Source: Hyphomicrobiales bacterium
Lineage (GTDB): Bacteria > Pseudomonadota > Alphaproteobacteria > Rhizobiales > Xanthobacteraceae
DNA length: 64,000 nt
Direction: 5' to 3'
Assembly (NCBI GenBank): GCA_016185205.1
Contig: JACPOA010000011.1
Span: 1-64,000, forward strand
Every line of letters starts with the position of its first letter. Within the stretch, counting starts at the first letter, position 1. Below the pieces are notes generated by a model, which was not told the origin of the DNA, searched no databases, and saw nothing but the letters and a program-made list of their open reading frames with translations. Position numbers and translations under genes: made by a program. Positions 42,257 to 53,111 of the stretch are shown here, piece after piece.

Positions 42257-43609
42257 TTACTGCCCCCACGCCCGGAACGCTTCCTCGAAGGCGCGGCTGC
42301 CGGGCGTGCCCTTCTCGATCGCCAGAATGGCGCGCTTGCCGCTGGTATAGACCACCGGGATGTCGAACCAGTCGCGCTCCTTGAGCAGTTGTACGTTGCG
42401 CTGCACGTCGACCTCGACCGCCGACAGTCCGACCAGGAAATAGCCGTTGGTCACTTTCACGGCGAGGCCGGCGAGCGGCTGGCCGCGCGCGCTCTCGTTC
42501 TGCTTCATCAGCACGCCCGGTACGTTGCCGATGCCGCCCTCGGCGAAATCCGCCGGGATCGTGAACATGATCTCGATGGTGTGGCTGGCCGGCAGCGCCG
42601 TGTCGGTGTTGCGGCGCAGCGACCAGGTCATGCGCAGGCGCCGCTCGGGAATTTCCACGTCGGCGCGGATCGCCAGCTCGGGCGCCAGACCCGAGCCCGG
42701 CGACACCGTCTCGGTGCGCCAGAGCGCCGAGCCGACATAGCGCTTGCCCTGCGGATCGTTCGGATCCTCGTCGTACAGCACGACTTTCTGCGCGACCGCG
42801 GCGGCCGGCGCATTGGCGGCATTCGACGACGTATCGCCGCCGATGCGGTCGGCGATCTTCGGCCGGCCGGTCGGCTGCACCGCCTCGCGCGGCTTCGGCG
42901 CCGACGTGGATTTAGTGAGGCCGGAGACCAACGAGCTGATCGAATGACGCTGCCAGTAGCCGGCACCGGCCACGCCGACGATCAGCAGCAGCAACACGGC
43001 ATATTTGACGATGCGGCCATAGGAGCGCGCCGGCCGCGCCAAGGCCTCGTCCGGCTCGTAGCTTCCCCCCGGCGGCTGATGCGCGTGGGGCGGCTCATCG
43101 GCGGGCGGCCGCTGGTCGAACGCATACGGCTCCACCGGCGGCAGTTCGGATTGGTCGGCGGCCGGCGGCTCGAAATAATGCTCAGGCGGAGCGTGCGCCC
43201 CGTCGCCGGGCGGGTGCGCATGCTCGCCCTGCACCATGTTGAAACTCGCATGCGCCGAACGCGTGGCCTCGGCCGCCGCATCGCCGAGGCCTTCGGCTTC
43301 CGCCACGCTGTCGCGGAAGTCGCGCAGGCCATGATTGCCCAGGGACGACGGCTGCTCGCGCGGCGGCTCGTGAGACCAATCATCGTCCGGCCGCGAGCGC
43401 TTGGCGGCTTCCGTCTCCACCTTGCGGATCGCCTCCTCCAGCGCCAGCCGCTCGCGCGTGATGTCGGATTCCTCGAGCGCGGGCTCGACGCCGCGCAACT
43501 GATTGACCAGCGCGGTGCGCGCGCGCTCGTACAGCACACGGCGGTTCTCGCCCGTGTTCTTGTCGAGCCCGGCGACGGCGCGGGAAATCAGCGGATGATA
43601 ATCAGCCAT
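42257..43609 (-). CDS. Rhizobial membrane-anchored protein of unknown function
   Basis: 450 residues. A conserved start MADYHPLISRAVAGLDKNTGENRRVLYERARTALVNQLRGVEPALEESDITRERLALEEAIRKVE, a Pro/Glu-rich linker (about 85-190), one transmembrane helix (IVKYAVLLLLIVGVAGAGYW), and a globular C-terminal domain (VVLYDEDPNDPQGKRYVGSALWRTE..ELAIRADVEIPERRLRMTWSLRRN..IEIMF). This build is common next to purA in rhizobia. Function not recognised; envelope scaffold or sensor by architecture. Confidence 0.7.
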   Translation of the reverse strand: MADYHPLISRAVAGLDKNTGENRRVLYERARTALVNQLRGVEPALEESDITRERLALEEAIRKVETEAAKRSRPDDDWSHEPPREQPSSLGNHGLRDFRDSVAEAEGLGDAAAEATRSAHASFNMVQGEHAHPPGDGAHAPPEHYFEPPAADQSELPPVEPYAFDQRPPADEPPHAHQPPGGSYEPDEALARPARSYGRIVKYAVLLLLIVGVAGAGYWQRHSISSLVSGLTKSTSAPKPREAVQPTGRPKIADRIGGDTSSNAANAPAAAVAQKVVLYDEDPNDPQGKRYVGSALWRTETVSPGSGLAPELAIRADVEIPERRLRMTWSLRRNTDTALPASHTIEIMFTIPADFAEGGIGNVPGVLMKQNESARGQPLAGLAVKVTNGYFLVGLSAVEVDVQRNVQLLKERDWFDIPVVYTSGKRAILAIEKGTPGSRAFEEAFRAWGQ

Positions 43610-43650
43610 TGCGTTAGTTTAATTGGCCCTACTTCGTGGCTTTTCGGCGA

Positions 43651-44946
<1,296 letters not shown>

Positions 44947-45104
44947 AACGACTTGTTCCTGCACCAGTTTGCGGACACTGGCGCCGGGACGCCCCAGCCA
45001 GGTCCACCTTCGGATAAAGGAACCAGCCCGCGGAGGCAAGCGCGCAAGCCCGCCCGGCGGTAACCGGGCGCGGCTCATAACAGATTGAACCTACTCCATT
45101 ATTT

Positions 45105-46688
45105 TCAGAAATGCAGCGCCTTGGCCTGCTGCACCTGCGGCAGCGCGCGCACCTTGGCGAGCACGTCGGCCGGCAGCTCGCCGTCGATCTCGATCAGCGC
45201 GATGGCGCTGGCGCCGGGCGCCTCGCGGCCGACATGGAAGGTGGCGATGTTGATGCCGGCCTCGCCCAGCGTCGAGGAGAAGCGGCCGATGAAGCCCGGC
45301 TTGTCGAGATTGGTGATGTAGATCATCGAGGGGCCGAACTCGGCGTCCATGCGGATACCCTTGATGTTGACGATGCGCGGACGGCCGTCGGCATAGACCG
45401 TGCCCGACACCGAGCGCGTCAGCGCCTGGGTCACGACGGTGATGGTGATCAGACTTTCATAATCTCCGGCAGCGTCGCGGGTCGTTTCCTCGACCGCCAT
45501 GCCGCGCTCGCGCGCCACCACCGGCGCCGACACCACGTTGACGTCGCCGAGCATCGGCCGCAGCAGGCCGGACAGCACCGCCGAGGTGAGCGCCTTGATC
45601 TTCATCTGCGCCACCGCGCCCTCGTAGGTGATGTGCACTTCCTTGATCGGGTCCTCGGTGAGCTGGCCGGCGAAGGAGCCGAGCTTCTCGGCGAGCGCGA
45701 TGAACGGCCGCAGCTTGGGCGCCTCCTCGGCGCTGATCGAGGGGAAATTGACCGCGTTGGAGATGGCGCCGCGCAGCAGGTAATCCGCCATCTGCTCGGC
45801 GACCTGCAGCGCGACGTTTTCCTGCGCCTCCGAGGTGGCGGCGCCGAGATGCGGCGTCGACACCACATTGGGATGACCGAACAGAACGTTCTCGGTTGCC
45901 GGTTCCGTGACGAACACGTCGAAGGCGGCACCCGCTACCTTGCCGGCATCGAGCGCGGCGCGCAGCGCGGCCTCGTCGACCAGACCGCCGCGCGCGCAAT
46001 TGACGATGCGCACGGAAGGTTTCATCTTGGCGAGCGCCTTCGCATCGATGATGTTGCGGGTCTTGTCGGTGAGCGGGGTGTGCAGCGTGATGAAATCGGC
46101 GCGCTTGAACAGCTCGTCGAGCTCGACCTTCTCGACGCCGATCTCCATCGCGCGCTCGGCCGTGAGAAACGGATCGTAGGCGATCACTTTCATCTTCAGC
46201 CCGATGGCGCGGTCGGCGACGATGGAGCCGATATTGCCGCAGCCGATGATGCCGAGCGTCTTGGCGGTGATCTCGACGCCCATGAATTTGTTCTTTTCCC
46301 ATTTGCCGGCCTGTGTCGAGCGGTCGGCTTCCGGAATCTGCCGCGCCAAGGCCAGCATCAGCGTGATGGCGTGCTCGGCGGTGGTGATGGAATTGCCGAA
46401 CGGCGTGTTCATCACGATGATGCCGCGCGCGGTCGCCGCCGGAATGTCGACATTGTCGACGCCGATGCCGGCGCGCCCGATCACCTTCAGGTTTTTGGCC
46501 TTTTCCAGAATCTTCGGCGTCACCTTGGTGGCCGAGCGGATGGCGAGCCCGTCGTAATTGCCGATCAGCTCGGCGAGTTTGTCCTTGTCCTTGCCGAGAT
46601 TGGGCTGGAAATCGACCTCGATGCCACGATCCTTGAAGATCTGCACGGCGGCGGGCGACAGCGAATCGGAGATGAGAACTTTGGGCAT
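45105..46688 (-). CDS. serA: D-3-phosphoglycerate dehydrogenase
   Basis: 527 residues, the long form. NAD-binding GIIGCGNIGSIVADRA, catalytic Arg/Glu/His blocks (NCARGGLVDEAAL; TPHLGAATSEAQENV), an intervening ASB domain and a C-terminal ACT domain (IVNIKGIRMDAEFGPSMIYITNLDKPGFIGRFSSTLGEAGINIATFHVGR) that usually binds serine. First step of serine synthesis; downstream of serC with 133 bp between. Confidence 0.97.
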   Translation of the reverse strand: MPKVLISDSLSPAAVQIFKDRGIEVDFQPNLGKDKDKLAELIGNYDGLAIRSATKVTPKILEKAKNLKVIGRAGIGVDNVDIPAATARGIIVMNTPFGNSITTAEHAITLMLALARQIPEADRSTQAGKWEKNKFMGVEITAKTLGIIGCGNIGSIVADRAIGLKMKVIAYDPFLTAERAMEIGVEKVELDELFKRADFITLHTPLTDKTRNIIDAKALAKMKPSVRIVNCARGGLVDEAALRAALDAGKVAGAAFDVFVTEPATENVLFGHPNVVSTPHLGAATSEAQENVALQVAEQMADYLLRGAISNAVNFPSISAEEAPKLRPFIALAEKLGSFAGQLTEDPIKEVHITYEGAVAQMKIKALTSAVLSGLLRPMLGDVNVVSAPVVARERGMAVEETTRDAAGDYESLITITVVTQALTRSVSGTVYADGRPRIVNIKGIRMDAEFGPSMIYITNLDKPGFIGRFSSTLGEAGINIATFHVGREAPGASAIALIEIDGELPADVLAKVRALPQVQQAKALHF

Positions 46689-46700
46689 GGGTCCCTCAAT

Positions 46701-46815
46701 TTGTCATTCCGGCCGAGCGCGCAGCGCGAGAGCCGGAATCCAGTGATGAAAAATCAGCGTTTGTTGTGTGGCTCTGGATTCCGGGTTCGCGGGCTTTGCC
46801 CGCGCCCCGGAATGA
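46701..46815. repeat. Intergenic palindromic repeat (serC-serA)
   Basis: TCATTCCGG..CCGGAATGA outer arms with two inner hairpins (GGCCGAGCGCGCAGCGCGAGAGCC; CGCGGGCTTTGCCCGCG). Typical noncoding repeat of Bradyrhizobiaceae genomes. Confidence 0.7.
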
Positions 46816-46821
46816 CCGGTT

Positions 46822-47994
46822 TTACGCTGCCTTCGGCAACGCAGCCTTTGCTTCGCCAAATGCCCAGTCGAGCCAGGGCGTGAGCGCCTCGATGTCGCTT
46901 CGCTCCACCGTCGCCCCGCACCAGATGCGCAGGCCCGGCGGCGCGTCGCGATAATAGGCGATGTCGTAGGCGACGCCTTCCTTCTCCAGCAGCCCCGCCA
47001 GCGTCTTGGCGAAGGCCGCCTGATCGTCGGCCGACAGACGCGTCACCGCCGGATCGACCACCTTCAGGCAGACCGAGGTATTGGAGCGCTGGTTGGCATT
47101 CTTGGCGAGGTTCTCGACCCAGGGCGTGACCGCGACCCAGTCGGAAAGCGCCTTGGCGTTGGCGTCCGAACGCGCGATGGTGGCGGTGAGCCCGCCGACC
47201 GATTTCGCCCAGCTCAGCGTGTCGAGATAATCCTCCACGCACAGCATCGACGGCGTGTTGATGGTTTCGCCGGTGAAGATGCCCTCGATCAGCTTGCCGC
47301 CCTTGGTCATGCGAAAGATCTTCGGCAGCGGCCACGCCGGCTTGTAGCTCTCCAGCCGCGCCACGGCGCGGGGCCCAAGGATCAGCATGCCGTGCGCGCC
47401 CTCGCCGCCCAGCGCCTTCTGCCAGGAGAAGGTGACGACATCGAGCTTGGCCCAGTCGAGCTGTTGCGCGAACGCCGCCGAGGTGGCGTCGCAGATGGTG
47501 AGGCCGGAGCGGTCAGCGGCGATCCAGTCGCCGTTCGGCACGCGCACGCCCGAGGTGGTGCCGTTCCAGGTGAAAACAACGTCGGTCTTGAAATCGACTT
47601 TGCTCAGATCGGGAAGTTCGCCATACGGCGCTTTCAGCACCGTGACGTCCTTGAGCTTGAGCTGTTTCTCGACGTCGGTGACCCAGCCTTCGCCGAAGCT
47701 CTCCCAGGCCAGCATGGTCACGGGGCGCGCGCCCAGCAGCGACCACAGCGCCATTTCCACCGCGCCGGTGTCGGAGGCCGGCACGATGCCGATGCGATAA
47801 TCGGCGGGAATCGCCAGCAGTTCGCGGGTCAGATCGATGGCGCGCTTGAGCTTCGCCTTGCCGATCTTGGCACGGTGCGAACGTCCTAAAGCTGCGTCGG
47901 TGAGGGCTTGCAGGCTCCAGCCGGGGCGCTTGGCGCAGGGGCCGGACGAGAAGTGCGGGATGGCCGGCCGCACGCCGGGCTTCGTTGCTGTCAT
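46822..47994 (-). CDS. serC: Phosphoserine aminotransferase
   Basis: 390 residues, the alphaproteobacterial long type ([17 protein letters not shown] start). PLP-binding lysine in [18 protein letters not shown], phosphate-binding [15 protein letters not shown]. Converts 3-phosphohydroxypyruvate to phosphoserine. It has the serC leader element and is followed by serA, forming the serine operon. Confidence 0.96.
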   Translation of the reverse strand: MTATKPGVRPAIPHFSSGPCAKRPGWSLQALTDAALGRSHRAKIGKAKLKRAIDLTRELLAIPADYRIGIVPASDTGAVEMALWSLLGARPVTMLAWESFGEGWVTDVEKQLKLKDVTVLKAPYGELPDLSKVDFKTDVVFTWNGTTSGVRVPNGDWIAADRSGLTICDATSAAFAQQLDWAKLDVVTFSWQKALGGEGAHGMLILGPRAVARLESYKPAWPLPKIFRMTKGGKLIEGIFTGETINTPSMLCVEDYLDTLSWAKSVGGLTATIARSDANAKALSDWVAVTPWVENLAKNANQRSNTSVCLKVVDPAVTRLSADDQAAFAKTLAGLLEKEGVAYDIAYYRDAPPGLRIWCGATVERSDIEALTPWLDWAFGEAKAALPKAA

Positions 47995-48061
47995 AGTCTA
48001 TCCTTCCAGATAGGCGCCCTTCGTTGGGGAAGGGTGTCCCACTGGCGGAGATAGGCTACTT
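47995..48061 (-). ncRNA. serC leader RNA motif
   Basis: Minus strand AGCCTATCTCCGCCAGTGGG, ACACCCTTCC-CCAAC-GAAGGGC, then CCTATCTGGAAGGATAG directly before the ATG. Two stems (CCCTTC/GAAGGG and CTATC/GATAG) and the repeated CCTATCT match the serC motif known upstream of serC in Alphaproteobacteria. The ligand, if any, is unknown; the last stem covers the ribosome-binding site (GGAAGG). Confidence 0.75.
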
Positions 48062-48573
48062 GGCCGCCGCGGTCAACAGCAGCGATGCGGAAAAAAGGAT
48101 AAGGCGGTAGCGGCAGGACTAGGGCGTGTCCTCATCAAAACACGCCGTGTTGCACCTCCGCTCTTCCCCCCAAAGTGGACATTCCGTGCGCTGGTCGGCA
48201 CGTCCGCTTTGTGCTGATTGTGTTGCAAAAATCTTTTTGCATCGCTGGTCACAAAATTTCCGAGCTGTAGGCGCGATTTTCGAATAAACATATGAGGGGA
48301 CCACATTACCAGGTGACAAACTCACCGGCGACTTCGGTAACGAACTTGTGGCTATATCAATCGGCGATTGCGGCTTGTTTCGTCTTCTGGCGAGTAATTT
48401 GTCGCATGGCATTTTGGGACTTTTGCAACGCAATCTGCCATTAGCGACCATCGCATTCTGAACGAGGACTTCGACCGCACCGACATCCATGGCACTCACG
48501 TGCCAGTGGAGTGGCCGTCCACAGCATCAGAACCGGACGTTCGTGGCCGAAACGCGCAGGTGCGTGGGTCAAA
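48062..48573. other. Gene-free stretch
   Basis: About 510 bases between the serine operon and the kinase/BON gene. The listed ORFs (48073..48306, 48119..48499) lack ribosome-binding sites and protein-like composition. Only a short TGGCAC-TCAC-GTGCCA hairpin near 48490 stands out. Confidence 0.5.
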
Positions 48574-49401
48574 TCAAAGGCCGCGCGGTCCGCGCACGAC
48601 GATAATACCGTTCTGGACCTCTTTGACGCCTGCAATCGCACCCGCGATCCTGCCGGCGTCGGCCACCAGCGTAGTGTGGATCGCTGTGCCGCTCAGCACG
48701 ACCCTGCCATCGTTGACCGTTGCCTCGACGCCGCTGACGCCGGTACCGACTGTGAACCGTTCGCGAAGTTTGATGCGAATGTGCGCTTCCAAAGTTTTGT
48801 CGTTGAGGATAGCTCGGGAGGCCTCGGTTTCTTGGAATTCCGGGCTCTCAACGAGATCGCAAACGAGCTTCACACAAGTCTCGATCGAGTTGCGATCGGT
48901 GTTCAACACCATATCGTAGAGCAAGGGGTCCTCCCAGTCGACGCCATACGCGATTTGCAAGATGCGCTTATGGGTAGCGTCGTTGCGTTCGATATCCCGC
49001 CGCGCGGCACTCCTGTCCTTGAGGGCGTACCGCTCCATTACTACCCGCTCGCGGACTTCCATAGGGGTACAGACGCGGACCCGCACCACGTGCGACACGT
49101 CCCGCAGAACGATACACGCTCCCCAGCCGCGGATCAGGACGTTTCCGCGATTCGCGAGATCGAGGATTTCCTCCCCCATGTAACGAGCCAAGCGCTTGCT
49201 GCCGATTTGCCAATGCTCGCGCAGCTTGGCGCCGCCTTCGAGAAGGTGATGGACCGCACTATCCCGCACATGCAGGTGCTCCGCGAGATCATGCTCGACC
49301 ATTTCGTGGAGAATCAGCGTCAGCCCCATTTTGTCGGCAACACGTTGTGCAACCTCCCTGCCGCCGGAACCCATTTCCCGCGTCATCGCAATGACAGGCA
49401 T
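48574..49401 (-). CDS. Cytidylate kinase-like protein fused to a BON domain
   Basis: 275 residues from the ATG at 49401 (GGAGG upstream). Residues 1-185 resemble the cytidylate kinase-like family: MPVIAMTREMGSGGREVAQRVADKMGLTLI as phosphate loop, then GNVLIRGWGACIVLRDVSHVVRVRVCTPMEVRERVVMER. Residues about 205-275 are a BON domain (EAHIRIKLRERFTVGTGVSGVEATVNDGRVVLSGTAIHTTLVADAGRIAGAIAGVKEVQNGIIV). Such fusions occur in stress gene clusters; the kinase substrate is unknown. 140 bp downstream of the cation ATPase, same strand. Confidence 0.8.
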   Translation of the reverse strand: MPVIAMTREMGSGGREVAQRVADKMGLTLILHEMVEHDLAEHLHVRDSAVHHLLEGGAKLREHWQIGSKRLARYMGEEILDLANRGNVLIRGWGACIVLRDVSHVVRVRVCTPMEVRERVVMERYALKDRSAARRDIERNDATHKRILQIAYGVDWEDPLLYDMVLNTDRNSIETCVKLVCDLVESPEFQETEASRAILNDKTLEAHIRIKLRERFTVGTGVSGVEATVNDGRVVLSGTAIHTTLVADAGRIAGAIAGVKEVQNGIIVVRGPRGL

Positions 49402-49541
49402 GATGTCCTCCATGGTTTCGGCGGTCTACGCGCCGATACGCATTCACAGTGTCTCGATGCCCTTCGCTCCGGGCATGACTTCGGGCGGCTTGCACCGTGG
49501 GCGACGCCAGCGAAAGCCGTGGCCATGGCCAGCCTCACCCG

Positions 49542-52478
49542 TCACTGCGCGGACGCGCCGGCGCGCTTCATGCGCTGCGCCACTTTGAACAGCTCCACAA
49601 TGACGAGCAGTGTGGCCGAGACGCCCGTCAAGACCAGCCAATCGGTCGCCGATAGCGCAACCGTATGGAACGCCGTCTGCAGGAACGGGACATAGATCAC
49701 CATCACGTGCGTGGACAGCGAGAAGATCACCGCAACGAGCAGCCACTTATTGTCGAAGAACCCGCTGAAGGCGCTGCGCCAATTCGAGCGGCAGTTGTAG
49801 ACGTTGAAGAGCTGGAACATCATCAGCGTCGTAAAGGCCATGGTGCGCGCGTAGGCCTCGTCGGCCGTGTTCGGTCCGGTGCCCTTCGCGAACAGCGTGA
49901 ACAGCCCGCCGGGATAATAGGCATCGAGCACGGCGAGCGTTCCGACCATCATCACCGAACCGACGCCGGCGAGGTACCACCAGTCCGCCACCGTCAGCAC
50001 GCCGGTGCCGCGCTGTCGCGGCTCCCACTCCATGACGTCGGGGTCTTTCGGGTCGACGCCGAGCGCCAGCGCGGGCGGCCCATCGGTGATCAAGTTGATC
50101 CAAAGGAGCTGCGCGGCGAGCAGCGGCAGGAACAGTCCAGGCTCTGCCGAGGTGAGGCCGAGCACGCCCGCAAACATCACGCCCGCGAACATCGTGAGCA
50201 ATTCGCCGGCGTTCGAAGACAAGAGATAGATCAGGTACTTGCGGATGTTTGCGTAGACTCCGCGCCCTTCCTCGATTGCTTTGACGATGCTGGCGAAGTT
50301 GTCGTCGGTCAGCACCATGTCGGCCGCCTCCTTCGAGACGTCCGTGCCGGTGATGCCCATGGCGACGCCGATATTGGCAGACTTGAGTGCCGGCGCGTCA
50401 TTGATGCCGTCGCCGGTCATGGCGACGATATGACCCTTGCGCTGGAGCGCGCTCACAATACGCAACTTGTGTTCGGGATCGACGCGGGCGAATACGCGTA
50501 CTTGCTCGACAATTGCATCGAGCTGGGCATCGTCCATGGTCCGCATCTCGACGCCGGTAACGGTCCGCGCCCCCGGCTCGAATATTTCCAGCTCGCGTGC
50601 GATCGCCTCGGCGGTCGCCGGGTGGTCGCCGGTGATCATCACCGAGCGGATATGCGCCCGCTTGGCGATAGCGACAGCGACCTTCGCCTCCGCCCGCGGC
50701 GGGTCGATCATGCCGACCAAGCCGAGCAGCACGAGGTCGTCCTCGATGCTGTCCGGCAGCTCGATCGTCGATGTGCGATTGGCGGTGGCAGCCTGCGGAT
50801 CGATACCCAAAGAGGCGGCAGGCATGGTGCGCGTGGCAATTGCCAGTGTGCGGAGCGCCTGGGCCGCGAGCGCGTCGTTGCGCCGCGAGAAGTCCGCGCG
50901 GCCGTCCTCGCCGAGCGGGACGATCTTGCCGCCTTGCCACAAATAACGACTGTTTGCCAGCAGAACTTCGGGCGCGCCTTTGACGAAGATGCGCAGTTCA
51001 CTCGGGTTCTCGCGATCGACATGGACGGTAGTGTGGCGCTTGCGCTCGGAGGTGAAGGGGATTTCCGCGATGCGGGGAAAGCGCTCGAGCTCAGCGGCGG
51101 AGATGCCGAACTTGCGCGCCGCGACCACCAGTGCGCCTTCGGTCGGGTCGCCCTGCACACGCCAACGCCCTTCGCGGTTGACGAGTTCCGCATCGTTGGC
51201 AAGCGCGGCCGCGCGCAATGTCTGCACGATCGACTCGCGTTGCGGCGACGTCTCCGCGAGTTTTTTACCCTCGACGGTGAAGTCCCCCTCGGGGATGTAG
51301 CCGCTGCCGCCGACTTCGACCAGCGCCTCGGCCGTCATGATCGCACGCACGGTCATCTCGTTGCGCGTCAGAGTGCCGGTCTTGTCGGAGCAGATCACGG
51401 TCGCAGCGCCGAGGGTTTCGACCGCCGGCAGCTTGCGAACGATGGCATGGGCCGCCGCCATGCGCCGCACGCCGAGACTCAGCCCCACGGTTACGATCGC
51501 CGGCAGCGCCTCGGGGATCGCGGCGACAGCGAGCGCCACTGCGAACAGGAACAAGCTGAGCACGATGTTGAGCGTGAAGGTGGAAGTGCTGAACAGGCCG
51601 GCCGCGAACACGATGGCGCAGATTCCCAGCATGATGATGCTCAGCCGTTTGCCGGTGCGGTCGAGCTCCTGTTGCAGCGGTGTCGGCTCCTTTTCGGCGG
51701 CTTCCAGCAGCCCCGCGATGCGGCCGACCTCAGTCCCCATCCCGGTCGCGACAACGATGGCCCGGCCGCGCCCGTAGGTGGCGACCGTGCCCGAGTACAG
51801 CATGTTGCGGCGGTCGCCGATGCCGACGTCCCCGGAAATAGGCTTGACGTCCTTCGACACCGGCACGCTCTCGCCGGTGAGCGGGGCCTCGTCGGCTTGC
51901 AAATTCGCAACCTCGATGATCCGGGAGTCCGCCGGGATCTTGTCCCCGGCTTCCACCAGCACGATGTCGCCGGGCACGATCTCGTGGGTCGCGACGCGCT
52001 GGCGGTCACCGTCGCGCACCACCGTAGTTTCCGGGGCGGCCAGCGCCATCAGCGCCCGCACCGACTTTTCAGCCCTTGATTCCTGTATGAAGCCCAGCAT
52101 TGAGTTGAGCACGATGATCGCCATGATGACGATCGCCTCGTACGGCAGGGCGGTCTCGCGCGGGTCCTGCAGCAGCCACTCGATCATCGAAATGACGACG
52201 GCGACGAGCAGGATGATCACCAGGAAGTTCTGGAATTGCTCTAGCAGCCGCGTCCACCAGGGCGTTTCCGGCGCGCTCTTCAGCCGGTTCGGCCCGTACC
52301 GCTCGAGGCGCTGTTGCACCTCGGCCCGGCTCAGGCCGCGCGCAACGTCGGAGCCGAGCGCGGCGACCACCGCGTCAGCCGCTTCGCGGTGGGGGTTAGC
52401 CGTGACAAACGAAACGGGGCTGACCGAATTGCGTTCGCCCTCGTCCTGCGGGCGCGCTGGGATCGCGGTCTGCAACAT
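49542..52478 (-). CDS. P-type cation-transporting ATPase (P2, Ca2+/Mg2+ type)
   Basis: 978 residues, full length. AGGAGCCAACG precedes the ATG. Actuator LTGESVPVSK, M4 motif AVAAIPEALPAIVT, phosphorylation site CSDKTGTLT (Asp about 364), nucleotide-binding KGAPE, hinge MTGDGINDAPALKSANIGVAMG, and six C-terminal helices. N-terminal cation-ATPase domain (GLSRAEVQQRLERYGPNRL). Overall SERCA/PMA-like (P2A), exporting or importing a divalent or monovalent cation; the exact ion cannot be read with confidence. The track's 804-codon plus-strand ORF is its antisense shadow. Confidence 0.92.
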   Translation of the reverse strand: MLQTAIPARPQDEGERNSVSPVSFVTANPHREAADAVVAALGSDVARGLSRAEVQQRLERYGPNRLKSAPETPWWTRLLEQFQNFLVIILLVAVVISMIEWLLQDPRETALPYEAIVIMAIIVLNSMLGFIQESRAEKSVRALMALAAPETTVVRDGDRQRVATHEIVPGDIVLVEAGDKIPADSRIIEVANLQADEAPLTGESVPVSKDVKPISGDVGIGDRRNMLYSGTVATYGRGRAIVVATGMGTEVGRIAGLLEAAEKEPTPLQQELDRTGKRLSIIMLGICAIVFAAGLFSTSTFTLNIVLSLFLFAVALAVAAIPEALPAIVTVGLSLGVRRMAAAHAIVRKLPAVETLGAATVICSDKTGTLTRNEMTVRAIMTAEALVEVGGSGYIPEGDFTVEGKKLAETSPQRESIVQTLRAAALANDAELVNREGRWRVQGDPTEGALVVAARKFGISAAELERFPRIAEIPFTSERKRHTTVHVDRENPSELRIFVKGAPEVLLANSRYLWQGGKIVPLGEDGRADFSRRNDALAAQALRTLAIATRTMPAASLGIDPQAATANRTSTIELPDSIEDDLVLLGLVGMIDPPRAEAKVAVAIAKRAHIRSVMITGDHPATAEAIARELEIFEPGARTVTGVEMRTMDDAQLDAIVEQVRVFARVDPEHKLRIVSALQRKGHIVAMTGDGINDAPALKSANIGVAMGITGTDVSKEAADMVLTDDNFASIVKAIEEGRGVYANIRKYLIYLLSSNAGELLTMFAGVMFAGVLGLTSAEPGLFLPLLAAQLLWINLITDGPPALALGVDPKDPDVMEWEPRQRGTGVLTVADWWYLAGVGSVMMVGTLAVLDAYYPGGLFTLFAKGTGPNTADEAYARTMAFTTLMMFQLFNVYNCRSNWRSAFSGFFDNKWLLVAVIFSLSTHVMVIYVPFLQTAFHTVALSATDWLVLTGVSATLLVIVELFKVAQRMKRAGASAQ

Positions 52479-53111
52479 CGTTGGCTCCTACGATTGCGGG
52501 CAAACGTCATTGACCGCCGTCCCCGCGGGGAGCCGGCGCGACACGACACGCCGGCACCCCCAAGGGGATACCGGCTCGTCGTCCTTGATGCTTTGGCTGG
52601 CATGCCTGTTGGCGCAGAGAGAAATCTGCAACCAACTGATCGGCACCAATGCTTTCAGCATGGCGACCTCAGACCAGGTGAAACAAAGCCGTCAGCCCTT
52701 CCGTTCAGCCCCGACGATCTGGGCCTGCCGCAAGCGAATTCGGCTCAAAGTTCCTGGCAAAGGTCTCGCTGCAACGCTTCAGTGCGTTGCCCGTACGCCC
52801 GGAGATTAAATCAATCTCGTGCTGACGGCCGTACGGATGAGGCTACTCCCCTTTGACGGGTAGTGCTGAGATTGTAGTACGCGAATTGCAAAAGGGAAGG
52901 GCTCTTTCCGGGCGCTGACAGGCTTTTCTGGGCGAGCCGATACGGGCCTGGGTGAGACCCATCAGCCACACAACGTTGCGACTACGCACCACCGCAGCTT
53001 CGGGTCAATGGACATTCCGCGTTGCCCGCATCATGTCCGATTTACCCCTGCCGGACATTGGCGACGGCTCGTACGGATCGGCTTTTGGCCGTGCGTTTAT
53101 GAATCGACGTG
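52479..53111. other. Gene-free stretch
   Basis: About 630 bases between the ATPase start and the barrel gene. It contains GC-rich short inverted repeats near 52525..52580 but no frame with coding character. It presumably holds the ATPase promoter; no known sigma motif matched clearly. Confidence 0.45.

Noticed and set aside
45111-46883. 590-codon plus-strand ORF
   Set aside because: Antisense of serA; same low-complexity composition.
49665-52079. 804-codon plus-strand ORF
   Set aside because: Antisense to the P-type ATPase; high-GC codon bias opens this frame, and its peptide is His/Arg/Asp-rich without motifs.
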